From: Tribonema minus | Lineage: Eukaryota > Sar > Xanthophyceae > Tribonematales > Tribonemataceae | Direction: 5' to 3' | NCBI GenBank assembly: GCA_017506865.1 | Contig: JAFCMP010000510.1 | Location: 765,669 to 829,668, forward strand | Length of the DNA stretch: 64,000 nt | Shown here: in pieces, positions 34,901 through 44,066 of the stretch | How positions within the stretch are numbered: the stretch's first letter is position 1 | Layout: each line of letters opens with the position of its first letter | The notes under the pieces: model-generated | Told to the model about the DNA's origin: nothing | What the model saw: the letters and a program-made list of their open reading frames with translations, nothing else | The model's database searches: none | Position numbers and translations under genes: made by a program

Positions 34901-37900
34901 GTTTGTTGCCCTTGCTGTGCGCCGCAGGCGCCCCCCGCAGCGGCGCTCCCGATGCCTTGCTGAGCGCTGCTGTTGCCTTGGCTGAGCGCTGCCATTCTCT
35001 TGCTGAGCGCTGCTGTCTGTTTCCCCTACTGCGCGCCGCAGGCGCCCCCGCAGCGGCGCTCCCTGCGCAGGCCGCGCCGCCCGTGGAGTACAGGAACATG
35101 ACCGTGGAAGAGGTGCGTTTGGACTGAAATGATATAGGTTTAGGTTACAAGTAGGGGTCAGAGTTAGGGTCAGGTGTAACTCAAGTTGAGTTGAGGCGTG
35201 GCGTTTGATGCTGAGGCCACATCATGAGCTGCAACAGCAGTGCATGCAAATGCGGGCTCCCGGCTCAGGCCGCGCCACCCGTGGAGTACAGGAACATGAC
35301 TGTGGAAGCGGTGCGTTTAGCCAAGGCTAGGGTTTGGACTAGGGCTAAATATGATTTAGAGCTAGGTTAAAGGCTAGGGGGTAGGGTGAGGCGTCACTTC
35401 AAGCGCGCTTGCATTGTGTGCTGCAGGAGCTTAGCAGGTCGAGAAAGTGCAGCATACCACACGCCATGGGCAGCATTGTCGGGGAGAGGTGCGTCTGAAC
35501 TAGGCCTAGAGTCAGTCACAGTTTGGGCTGTCGCCATTTTGGGTCGAGCTGAGCGTGGCATTTCGATTACGCGCTTGCGTCGAGTGCACCACGAGCGCGC
35601 TTGACGGTCAAGAGGTGAGGGGGTGAGGGTCAGGTGTCACTTCGAGTTCAGTTGAGACGTGGCGTTCCACCAAAGGAGGGGGGTGTGACTTTGCAGTGCT
35701 TCACATGCTGCACAGCTTGACCACTTGGCCCCCCCCCCCCCCCCTCTGCCGTTGGCCAGATGGTTTCAAGTGGAATGAGCAGTTGGAAGAATGCGTCCAA
35801 GTTCAACCACAAACTGAAGTTGTTGACTTGGTGCAATAGATCCATTTGGCACACTCGCATCAGAAATTGGGCGCTGCGAAGGAAGGAGAGGCCTTGTGAT
35901 GCTGCACAGCATGACCACTTGTGCCCCACCCCCTCTCCCCTTTGCTCTTGGCCAGATTGTTTCCAAGTGGAATGAGCAACTGGAGGAAGATGCGTCCAAG
36001 TTCAAGAACCAGGCCGAGAAGATCAGCCAGTGGGACCAGCGCCTGCGCGGCAATCAGAAAGACATTGCCACGCTCGCAGACCAGGTGGGGTAGCTTAATG
36101 TTAGCGTTTGGGTTAGCACCATCTGTCCGAAATGGAAGTGGTAGTTGTTGAAGTATTGCTTTGACATTCTAGAGCCTAGGACCAGCGCCTGCACGGCAAT
36201 CAGAAGGAATTCGCCACGCTCGCAGACCATGTGGTGGCACCTTAGGGTTAGGGTTAGATGCATCCGCATGAAGTAGCGATGACGTAGTGGTCGTTGAAAA
36301 TCTACATACTTCTGGAAGCTTCCTAACCCTAACCCTAACCCATGAAGTAGTGATCAAGTATTGGTCGTGGTGGGGTTACTTATGGAAGCTTTAGAGCTTG
36401 ACATCAAGGCCTGCGCTCCCGAGACGAGAACGATCACCGCAAAGTTAGCAGAAGTGCCACCGTACGCGGTCGAGAATTCATGCCACCCAAGCAAGAGGTA
36501 CAACTTGCCATTTGGCGGCGGCGGGGTTGGAGTGGTTATCGTTGAGACACTTGCAGACTGTCATACGACATGTAGATTCCGTACAGCAAGCTTCAAGTTA
36601 GATGCCATTCATCTGGGCTTTTTCGCGCCCTGAGCAAAAATCAATAAAAAGTGCAACTCGCCCTGAGCGAGAATCAGTGACGAGTACAACTTGCAATCTG
36701 ACAGGCTGGATCTCCTGATGTTATGCAGGTGCAGCGGCTGCTGCAGACGCAGGTGCATCATGATACTTCAACTATTGATTTCTTGTCGCCTCGGTTTTGC
36801 ACTCGCGTCGAGAACCGACGCACAGTAAAAGTGCCACCGCACATGGGCGAGAGGCGATGCGTCCCAAGCACAACCGCACAACTTGCAATCTGAAGGGCCG
36901 GACCTCTCGTTGTTTCCGCCCAAGCAAGTGCAGCGGCTGCTGCAGAAGTATTGGTTGTTGAAGTTTGAACTTTGGACGTGGTGGAGAGGCGCTACGTTCC
37001 TAAGCAGAAACTTCAACGTGCAACCTGAAGTGCCAGATTTCCCACTGTTTCCGCCACGCAGGTGCAGCGGCTGCTGCAGACGCAGGAGGACCTGGACAGC
37101 TCGCTGAGCGCTGTCAAGAGCAACCAGAGCGAGCTCGACACAAGTCTCGCGCAGCTGGAGGGCGAGGTCAGTTCTGCGAAGTCGATATTTTCTGAAGTAC
37201 GGTAGCACTGTAATGATTAGTACAGCTCAAAACAGCCTAATCTCTTATGTGAAATCAGCCGTTGCTCTGAAGTTATGAGACCGGGACAGCTCGCTGAGCG
37301 CTGTGAAGTGCAATCAGAACAAGCTCGACACGAGTCTCGCACAGCTGGAGGGGGAGGTGCGTTCTGCGAATCGGTGTTTTGAAGTACAGTGCACTGTATG
37401 ACTGTACCAGTCAAAACAGCCATGTCTTGACAGCGATTGCTCTGAAATTATGTGACAAGATGGACAGCTCGCTGAGCGCTGTGAAGAGCAACCAGAGCGA
37501 GCTGGACACCAGTCTCGCACAACTGGAAGGGGAGGTGAGGCGGTGCAATCAAGTTCGGAACCTTGACAAGTTGAACTTTGACAGCAGTGCCATTGTGCTT
37601 TGATACAGTTAGGTGAACGCTCTGAAATTACGTGAAAGCCACGGACAGCTCGCTGAACGGTGTCAAGAGCAATCAGAGCGAGCTCGACACAAGCCTCGCG
37701 CAGCTGGAGGGTGAGGTGAGTGCTGTGAAATCAGAAAGTTGAAGTAACACTGTACTTGAAGTACGAGTTTGGTGGCAGCAGCTGGTGGAACAGCCTCATT
37801 GACATTGACACTCCCGCTCGCGCCTGGGCTTGGAAGCCTGGGCACTGAGTGCCTCGCTCTCGCCAACTGTCGCCATGCAGGCGCGCGAGCTCTACGAGAG

Positions 37901-40581
37901 GCACCGCGCGCAGCTCGACAACGCCGACATGAAGTTGCTAACTTCAACTTGAGACAAAACCACGTTTGACCCACTCGCTATGGACCCACCGTGCCACCCC
38001 CTACCGTCTGGGTGCTGAAGCCTCGGCACTGAGTGCAATGCTTTTCTCATCGCAACTATGCAGGTGCAAGGCCTCTACGAGAGGCACCGCGCTCAGCAGC
38101 TCGACGACGCCGACGTGGATTTGATACTTAAACTTGAGACAAACCACTTTATTCCACCCGCTATGGACCCAAGCCTCGGCACTGACTACAATGCTCTTCT
38201 CATCAACCGTAACTATGCACCGCAATATGCAGGTGAAAGAGCTCTACGAGAGGCACCGCGCGCAGCAGCTCGACGACGCCGACCTGGAGCGCGAGCGCAC
38301 GCACCGCACGGCTCAGGCGCTCAACGAGGAGCTCGACGCGATGCTGGGTTCGCTCAATGTAAGCCTAAGCAGGGTCAGACTCGAAGTTGGGGTTAGGGGT
38401 GGTACTAGGGTTAGCACGTGCCGGACTGCGCAGGTGCTCAAATGAGGAGCTCGACGCGATGCTGGGGTCGCTCGAGGTACAGCAGCAGCACTCAACATGC
38501 GGAAGTTGAAGTGAACCGGGGGCACATACGGAGCGTTCGCGTAACATGCGCGACGCGAGGAACCTTAACTCTAACCTCAACTCAGTCGGGAAAAGCACGC
38601 CTGTAGCGCGTGGTGGCCGCTGTTGAGCTTGTCACAACTTCAACTTTGGCTTGTAGCTCGGCGGTGTCTGTGCTACGCTGACGACCCTCTAGTATGCAGC
38701 GGCTCTGCCATGCACGCAATTTTTCGATATCGCAGAGCCCTCAGGGCATGGTCGCGTCCATCCTGCTTTATATTGTTTTGTGACAAAAAAATTAGCTTCA
38801 ACCTGATTTTCATCACCAACCTCACCGTTGAGTTCGCTGAAGAGCTTGTTGAACACCAACGTTGACAGGAAATAAACATCGAGCATAAATTATCGATGTG
38901 TCCATCCTGCTGGCTCATTTCAACCCTATTGCGCTCGCCGCACTGCTGATGGTTATGTGAGCTCCGCTGCGTGCCGCTGAGCGCTGCTGCAGGAGGTGAC
39001 GTCGCTCACTGTAAACACGATGGTCACATACACCAAGTTCAAGTGCTCAGCAATGCATTTCAGCTGCGGCACCATTGCGTACAACCAAGTAACACCGTCT
39101 TGGCTCATTTGTAGCCCTACTGCGCTTGCTGTACTGCTGATGGTCATTTGAAACCTGCTGCGTGCCACTGAGCGCTGCTGCAGGAGGTGGTGACATCGCT
39201 CACTGTAAATCAAGATTACGATCGTCACATACTTCAAGTTGTACTTTTCAACAATCATGTCACCTGCGACACCATTGCACTCAACGAAGCAACACCGTCT
39301 TAACTCATTTTCATTTCGACCCTGATGCGCTTGCCGCACTGCTGACGGTTATTTGAAATCTGCTGCCTGCTGCTGAGCGCTGCTGCAGGAGGTGGTGACG
39401 TCGCTCAACGAGTCCTGCGTGCGCCACGCCAAGTTGAACACCAGCGCAAACAAGAAACAAACAACGGGCATAGCATAACAAACATTGTTGTCCATCCTGC
39501 TGGCTCGCTTTCAAACCTCGTTTCAACCCTGTCGCGCTCGTCGCACTGACTTGAATTCACGTGAATTCCGCTGCTTGCTGCTGAGCGCTGCTGCAGGAGG
39601 TGGTGACATCGCTCAACGACTCCTTTGTGCGCCACGCCGAGGACAAGGGCAAATAAGAAATAAACAATGAGCATAACAAATAACGTGTCTATCCTGCTGG
39701 CGCGATTTCAACCCTCGTTACAACCCTATCGCGCTCGTTGCACTGACGTGAATTCACGTGAATTTTGCTGCCTGCCGCTGAGCGCTGCTGCAGGAGGTTG
39801 TGACGTCGCTCAACGACTCCTTTGTTCGCCACGCGGAGGACAAGAGCACCATGACGACGGTACGTTTGGGCACCACGCCGTGTGTCGCATCAGTTTCTCA
39901 AACACAGATATGTTGAAGGGATACTGCTGATACGCACGGACCCAGGAGAGAATGCACGCAAGTGTGACAGGAACGAGGACTCACATCACTCCGTACGCTG
40001 GAGTGTATCCCTGAGTACATTGATGATTTCATGAGTTGAAGTGCAAATGTTTGCACACAAACTCTCGTGATGGACCATCACCTTTCTGAGTCAGGCCTGC
40101 TTTCACTATGCATGTATGAATGCCATCCCTCCTTTCACCCCTCCCGCAGACTCGTGGAGATTTGAGATGGCATGTGCATTTAGCGGCTAATGCATGCATG
40201 CACTGGTTTGAGTACGAATGCACAAGAACTCGTCGTGAATGACTCTGAGTCGTAGACTCACTCTCTCCCCCCCCCCCCCCCCCCCCGCAGGTCGTGGAGA
40301 CCCTCAACATGCACCAGCACATGCTGCACAGGCTCGAGGTAGCATGTTGACTGCGCATTCAGGCATCATCGTGAATGCACGCACTGGTTCGAGCCGTGCA
40401 AAGCACAAGGACTCGCCATGAATGACTAATGACTCACGACTCCCCCCCCCCCCCCCCGCAGGTCGTGCGAATCCTCAACACGCACCAGCACATGCTGCAC
40501 TGGCTCGAGAGCAACTCGCAGAAGCTGGACCAAGACCTGGCATCCGTGGGCCAGCAGCTCAAGCGCGTGTCCATTGGCTGA
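28956..40581 (+). CDS. NUP62: Nucleoporin NUP62/Nsp1 (FG repeats plus Nsp1_C coiled coil), 11 exons, 451 aa
   Basis: Exons: 28956-28986, 29523-29903, 31354-31428, 32420-32578, 33721-33813, 35042-35112, 35956-36084, 37062-37166, 38233-38358, 39794-39859, 40462-40581. The FG-domain introns are phase 1 and the coiled-coil introns phase 0; total 452 codons. Residues 1 to about 246 are Ala/Gly/Pro-rich with FG motifs (MSFFG, SLFG, GLFG, AFSFGG, AGFGAFG, LSFG). Residues about 255-451 match the Nsp1/Nup62 C-terminal coiled coil: VEYRNMTVEE, IVSKWNEQLEEDASKF, ISQWDQRLRGNQKDI, LYERHRAQQLDDADLERER and a last helix with LNTHQHMLHWLESNSQKLDQ. NUP62 forms the central-channel trimer (Nup62-Nup58-Nup54) and binds transport receptors through its FG repeats. 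It is short for the family because the FG domain is small. Several exons have in-frame neighbouring copies that could be used in alternative splicing. Confidence 0.9.
32175..32230 (+). repeat. Acceptor-side copy of NUP62 exon 4
   Basis: The block ATGTTGCAGCGACCAGCGGG and the following CTCGCTGGCCGGTTTC repeat the acceptor and start of exon 4 (32413-32455), 230 bp upstream. The flanking (ACCACCCCCC) and CTTCCCCC stretches are duplicated as well. Confidence 0.8.
33070..34045 (+). repeat. Copies flanking NUP62 exon 5
   Basis: Acceptor-side decayed copies at about 33078-33132, 33340-33370, 33455-33490 and 33585-33625 have GCAG, GGCGCC and ATACCAGCACAT-like words separated by long C runs. Downstream, 33985-34045 is a good copy of the exon's second half (TCCACAGCGCTCAGCTTTGG) with its GGTGCGT donor. 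Confidence 0.7.
34640..35035 (+). repeat. TGCTGAGCGCTGCTG minisatellite leading into NUP62 exon 6
   Basis: About 12-15 degenerate copies of TTGCTGAGCGCTGCC/TG run up to the polypyrimidine tract of exon 6. The array also includes a copy of the acceptor and exon start at about 34918-34955 (CGCCGCAGGCGCC). A further copy of the exon's end (GTGGAGTACAGGAACATGAC) is at about 35263-35313. Confidence 0.8.
36530..36655 (+). mobile_element. Repeat B, copy in NUP62 intron 7
   Basis: Shares TTGAGACACTTGCAGA, TGTAGATTCCGTACAGCA, GCCATTCATCTGGGCTTT and CGCGCCCTGAGC followed by AATCAATAAAAAGT with the copy at 43068-43195. Other pieces lie at 11555-11620, 19205-19280, 41425-41545 and within 22735-23280. 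Confidence 0.75.
36725..37720 (+). repeat. Copies flanking NUP62 exon 8
   Basis: Acceptor-side copies of GTGCAGCGGCTGCTGCAGA lie at about 36727-36757 and 36928-36953. Three donor-side copies of the second half of the exon (GGACAGCTCGCTGAGCGCTG to CAGCTGGAGGG(G)GAGGTG) lie at about 37278-37357, 37460-37535 and 37641-37715, 176-191 bp apart. Each keeps a GT donor and the coding frame. Confidence 0.9.
37875..38480 (+). repeat. Copies flanking NUP62 exon 9
   Basis: Two acceptor-side copies start at 37881 and 38064, each after CAG and continuing in frame with variants of LYERHRAQ. The full exon is 38233-38358. A donor-side copy of ATGAGGAGCTCGACGCGATG is at about 38440-38478. Confidence 0.88.
38972..39650 (+). 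repeat. Array of NUP62 exon 10 acceptor copies
   Basis: Four upstream copies of TGAGCGCTGCTGCAGGAGGT start near 38977, 39168, 39374 and 39580, before the real one near 39780, at a period of about 190-206 bp. Copies nearer the true exon (39794-39859) retain longer coding stretches, including CAACGACTCCTTTGTGCGCC in the last one. Confidence 0.9.
40255..40345 (+). repeat. Alternative copy of NUP62 exon 11 start
   Basis: After a long C run and GCAG, a 50-base copy of exon 11 reads VVETLNMHQHMLHRLE and ends in a plausible GTAGCA donor. The real exon at 40462 is also preceded by a long C run. The copy has acceptor, open frame and donor, but its 50-51 bases would replace only part of the final helix. 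Confidence 0.75.
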
Positions 40582-42020
40582 GCGCTGCCACCGTCTGGGG
40601 TGAGGGTTAGGGTAGGGTTAGGGTCGTATTGACCCTAACCCCTTGACCCTGACCTGACCCTAAGCGCTGCTGCCGCGTGCATCGGTTGAGCACTGCTGTA
40701 CTGTCCTGCCTGGCCAATTCAGCGGCGAATACATCCCGGGACGCAAACACACGCCTGCCGGTACTCATATAGCACGTCGAAGTGCCCCAAATTACGTGCG
40801 CGATGCACAGAGCGCAAGGCAGTCAGTGCGGGCGGGGCTCGCTCGGAGGGGGAAGAGGGGGCGGGGACGGAGAAGGGGGGGGGGGGGGCGTGCATCATCA
40901 CACATACGGCGCTGTGCGTGGCTCTGGCGTGCCCTGCGAAGCCATGTGTCAACGGCAGAGATGGTTGAAGTTGTGGCCACAGCGCTTTGAGCAGAAATTT
41001 GTCCGCATGTGCGCCGGGTCAATTTTTGTCCATGATCTCAGTGCTCAGCGGTCCATCGCGCCTCAGCGTTCAGGGGGCTGGCGCGCGCCCTCTTCAAAAT
41101 GATGTACATCTGCAACCGTGCGCGAGACGTCCTCTGTCCTGTCTGCGATTGAGATGCGCAATGTGTGTTTGCTGTGAGCTTTGCGCGCTGCGTGCGCTGC
41201 GCGCCCGTCCGATTTCGGTCCAACGCCCCCAGTGCTCAGTTCGTCGCGACTCAGCGCTCAGGAAGCTTGCGTTGTGCCCTCTGCAAAATGATGTACACCT
41301 GGCAACATTCAGTGCGCTCTGTCTGCGCTTGAGGCGTGTGTCGTGTGCTCGTCATGAACCTCGCGCGATGGCCGCTTTGACATCTGCCGACCCGTCAGAC
41401 CCTGAACAGGGTACTATTTATCAGTAGACTATTTATCAGTTCTCGCTGAGGGGCGCAAAAAAAGAGCAGATGGTAGATGTCCAGCTTGCTACCAGAATCT
41501 TCATGCGTCTTGTGGAAACTTGAAAGTGTCTTCTCAATGCGCTTTGACGAACAGGGTACCTCTGGACAGAGGGTCAACCAACTGTTTCATCTGACAGTTT
41601 ACATTTGTCCACACATCACGTGGTTGCACGCATTCCACTCCATTCTCGTGTCATCGATTTGTTGGACGCCTAGTCTACATGCGACGTGCTTTCTCTCTGC
41701 AAGAATGGAGGGGAGAAACGACCAGCAGCTCATATGCTCGCGCCACGAACTTGTAGAGAGCGAGCTACGCAAGCTAGCAGATGGTGCTCTGAATGCAAGC
41801 GCACACAGTACATACGTGAAGCTTTCCAGTATGAGAAATACGGCCTGGGAAGTATGCTCTTGTACTGAGTGTTAGCTAATGAGAACTCTGCGGATGCCGT
41901 ACCCTGCCTTCCCTCCCGGGTCAAAGTCCTCAGGGTTAGGGTTAGGGTCCTTCAACAGAAGCAGTAAGCAGTGGTGCGCCGGCTGTTTGTATGATCACAA
42001 TAGCGATGTAATCTTTCTGA
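40582..42020. other. Intergenic spacer after NUP62
   Basis: Contains TTAGGG-type repeats (about 40606-40640), two diverged copies of a block of about 180 bp (around 41030-41120 and 41210-41300, sharing CAGTGCTCAG, CGTTCAGG and AAAATGATGTACA) and an inverted repeat B fragment at 41425-41545. I see no gene. Confidence 0.55.
41425..41545 (-). mobile_element. Repeat B, inverted copy
   Basis: On the minus strand the block contains GCATTGAGAAGACACTTTCA, AGACGCATGAAGAT and the CAGCGAGAACTGATAAATAG tail. Its reading THEDSGSKLDIYHLLFF resembles the THEDFWSAIYYQAFF reading of the 11.5 kb remnant, so the family appears to derive from a coding element. Confidence 0.65.
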
Positions 42021-42935
42021 TTGCTGCTTGTTTGCCTGCGCCGGATATGTTATTGCTCTGTAGCGGCCACCTACTTGCAACGCACAGCGCGTGCAGCACG
42101 GGCGCAGTTCAACTTCAATGCAGATGCGCGAGACAGCAAAATGAATCAAGTACCCACTGCCAATGACCGCCCGGGTGCGGCGCCCATGTCCAGTATGGCA
42201 GCAGCCACGATGATTTTGATTGCGATCTTCATAGACGGGTGGGGCATACAGGGCGAGGTGCGCCCATGGCGGTGCAGTGATGTGAGCCCCACCTCCACGC
42301 ATGCGATCAGCTGCCCCAGCCAGCACATACGGGGGCACAACGCGACACACACTGCCCAAAAGCGGTGCCTGCAGCGCATCTTGAGACAGCACCATGTCTC
42401 TATTGTCCGCAATGAGGACGCTAGCGTCTTCAAGGTACCGGGGTATCGGGCGGACACAGTCATTGACCCAGGGTGTCTGCACTTTAGCAGTGCATACCGT
42501 AACAAGGGAATAGTGCTAGACACAAGTGTGCGCGCGCCCACAGCGAGCTCGTACCTGACAGGCAAAACAAATGCCTCGAACACGGACGGCTATGCTGCTG
42601 GGGTGGGGGAGGACGCGAAGGTCAAGCACCACACCGGCACCTTGACGTCATCTTGGGCTTTTGTGCCATTCGTGCAGGAGTCGTACGGACGGCTGGGCAA
42701 GCAGACAAGCCTTTTTGTTAAGGAGTTGGCAATGCACTCAGCACTGTGCTCAGGGGGGGGGAAGGCAGATGTGTTACGCAAGGCCGGGTTAGCTAAGCGT
42801 CAGATCCTCATTGAGCTGAGCATATCGCTGGCGCGGGAGTTGGCGGAGCGCGTCATGGCGTACACACGTGGAGCGCGAATGCTGGGCTGTGTTGCGGCGC
42901 CGGTATCCAAGCTCCTAGGGCACAGCGCAGACTAG
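42021..42935 (+). pseudogene. C-terminal part of a non-LTR retrotransposon protein with a restriction-like endonuclease-type domain
   Basis: Open frame of about 304 codons without a convincing ATG at its 5' end, so probably a 5'-truncated copy. It carries a Cys/His cluster (CPSQHIRGHNATHTAQKRC), then YRADTVIDP and GIVLDTSVRAP, which resemble the (R/K)PD…D pattern of the restriction-like endonuclease of R2-type and Dualen-type LINEs. WAFVPFVQESYGRLGKQ follows, a segment common near the end of such proteins. The last 57 residues (ADVLRKAGL … LLGHSAD) are repeated by the second copy at about 49.7 kb. It nicks target DNA in intact elements; here it is most likely inactive. The match is from motif memory, not a search. 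Confidence 0.6.
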
Positions 42936-43016
42936 GCTGCTGCGTTGACGCAAGCTTTTCGATTGCATAGGCAACCCGGCCTCCCTTGGGCCTTTATAAA
43001 TACAAGTCCATACGTA
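42100..43016 (+). mobile_element. 3' end of a LINE-like retrotransposon (copy 1)
   Basis: Consists of the coding remnant plus a short 3' UTR of about 80 bp ending CTTTATAAATACAAGTCC and ATACGTAC. The 3' end is defined by comparison with the inverted copy at 49541-49794: the two match from 42762 to 43016 and diverge beyond. No poly-A tail is visible. The left limit is uncertain. Confidence 0.65.
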
Positions 43017-43067
43017 CCTAGAAGGGGGGATCTCGAGATGCCATATGGCGGCGGCGTCGTTTGAGTG

Positions 43068-43195
43068 GTTGTCATTGAGACACTTCCAGATAGTCACACG
43101 ACTTGTAGATTCCGTACAGCATGCTTCAAGTGAGATACCATTCGTATGGGCTTTCTTGCGCCCTGAGCGAGAATTAATAAAAAGTACACCCATGA
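43068..43195 (+). mobile_element. Repeat B, copy next to the LINE 3' end
   Basis: Contains GTTGTCATTGAGACACTTCC, TGTAGATTCCGTACAGCATG, CCATTCGTATGGGCTTTC and GCGCCCTGAGCGAGAATTAA. It closely matches 36530-36655 and begins about 50 bp after the LINE tail, so it may be part of the same larger element. Confidence 0.7.
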
Positions 43196-44066
43196 AGACG
43201 CACCCCGTGGACTGGACTCGAAACTGGGGAGGGCATTGCCCACGGGGCCAGGTTCAGACAGAGGGATACCCACATGCGTAAGCAGAACAGCAAGCTGAGT
43301 GAGTGACACCCAGTCAGGGCGGCAGCATGGAAAGAAGAGCATCCTAACATACATGCACATACTGCACAAGAGTACTTGGAAAAGTGATTGGATTGTAAGG
43401 CCTTGCAGGCTGTCGTCGCATCTACTTACCACTGGACAAATACTTCAGTTTTAAGCCGTGCTTCGGAGCCAACTTCAACAGTACGTTACAGCGCCATGGC
43501 AGCCATCAGCGCCACCGCAAACGCTGCTGCTCATTTTTGCCATCATTTGCTTCACTTTCACTGCCGCTGCCGCTACCACTGCGCCCGTGATAGCGGCGGC
43601 CGTGGCTTCCATGACTATACGACGGCACGGTGCTTACAGCAGTTGAGCTGCGTGCTTCAGTTGCACCCGCTGCAGTAAATCTAATGGAGCACTGCTGCGG
43701 CTCACCATCACATGCATTTGCTTGTGCCGCCGCTGCCGTTAAACCATGACCAGACGGGGGGGCAGCAGCGGCAGCTTTGACGGTGCATTGCAGACGGCAG
43801 GAGCGCGGTGCTGGCAGCAGCAGTTGCACCTGCGCACTTGTACCTACTAGCGACTACTGTAGACGTGCATAGGTCTCAAGGTCTGGCAGAGAGGACTGCC
43901 GCCCTCACCACGAGCAGCCACTAGTAAACTTCACCATCATGTAGAGTCACAGCAGCAGGAGCAGTTGAACCTGTGCGCTCGTGCCTGCTGGAGACGTGCA
44001 TAGGTCTCAAGGCGTGGCAGAGAGAGCACTGCTGCCCTCACCACAGGAGTAAACTTAAGTGGAGCG

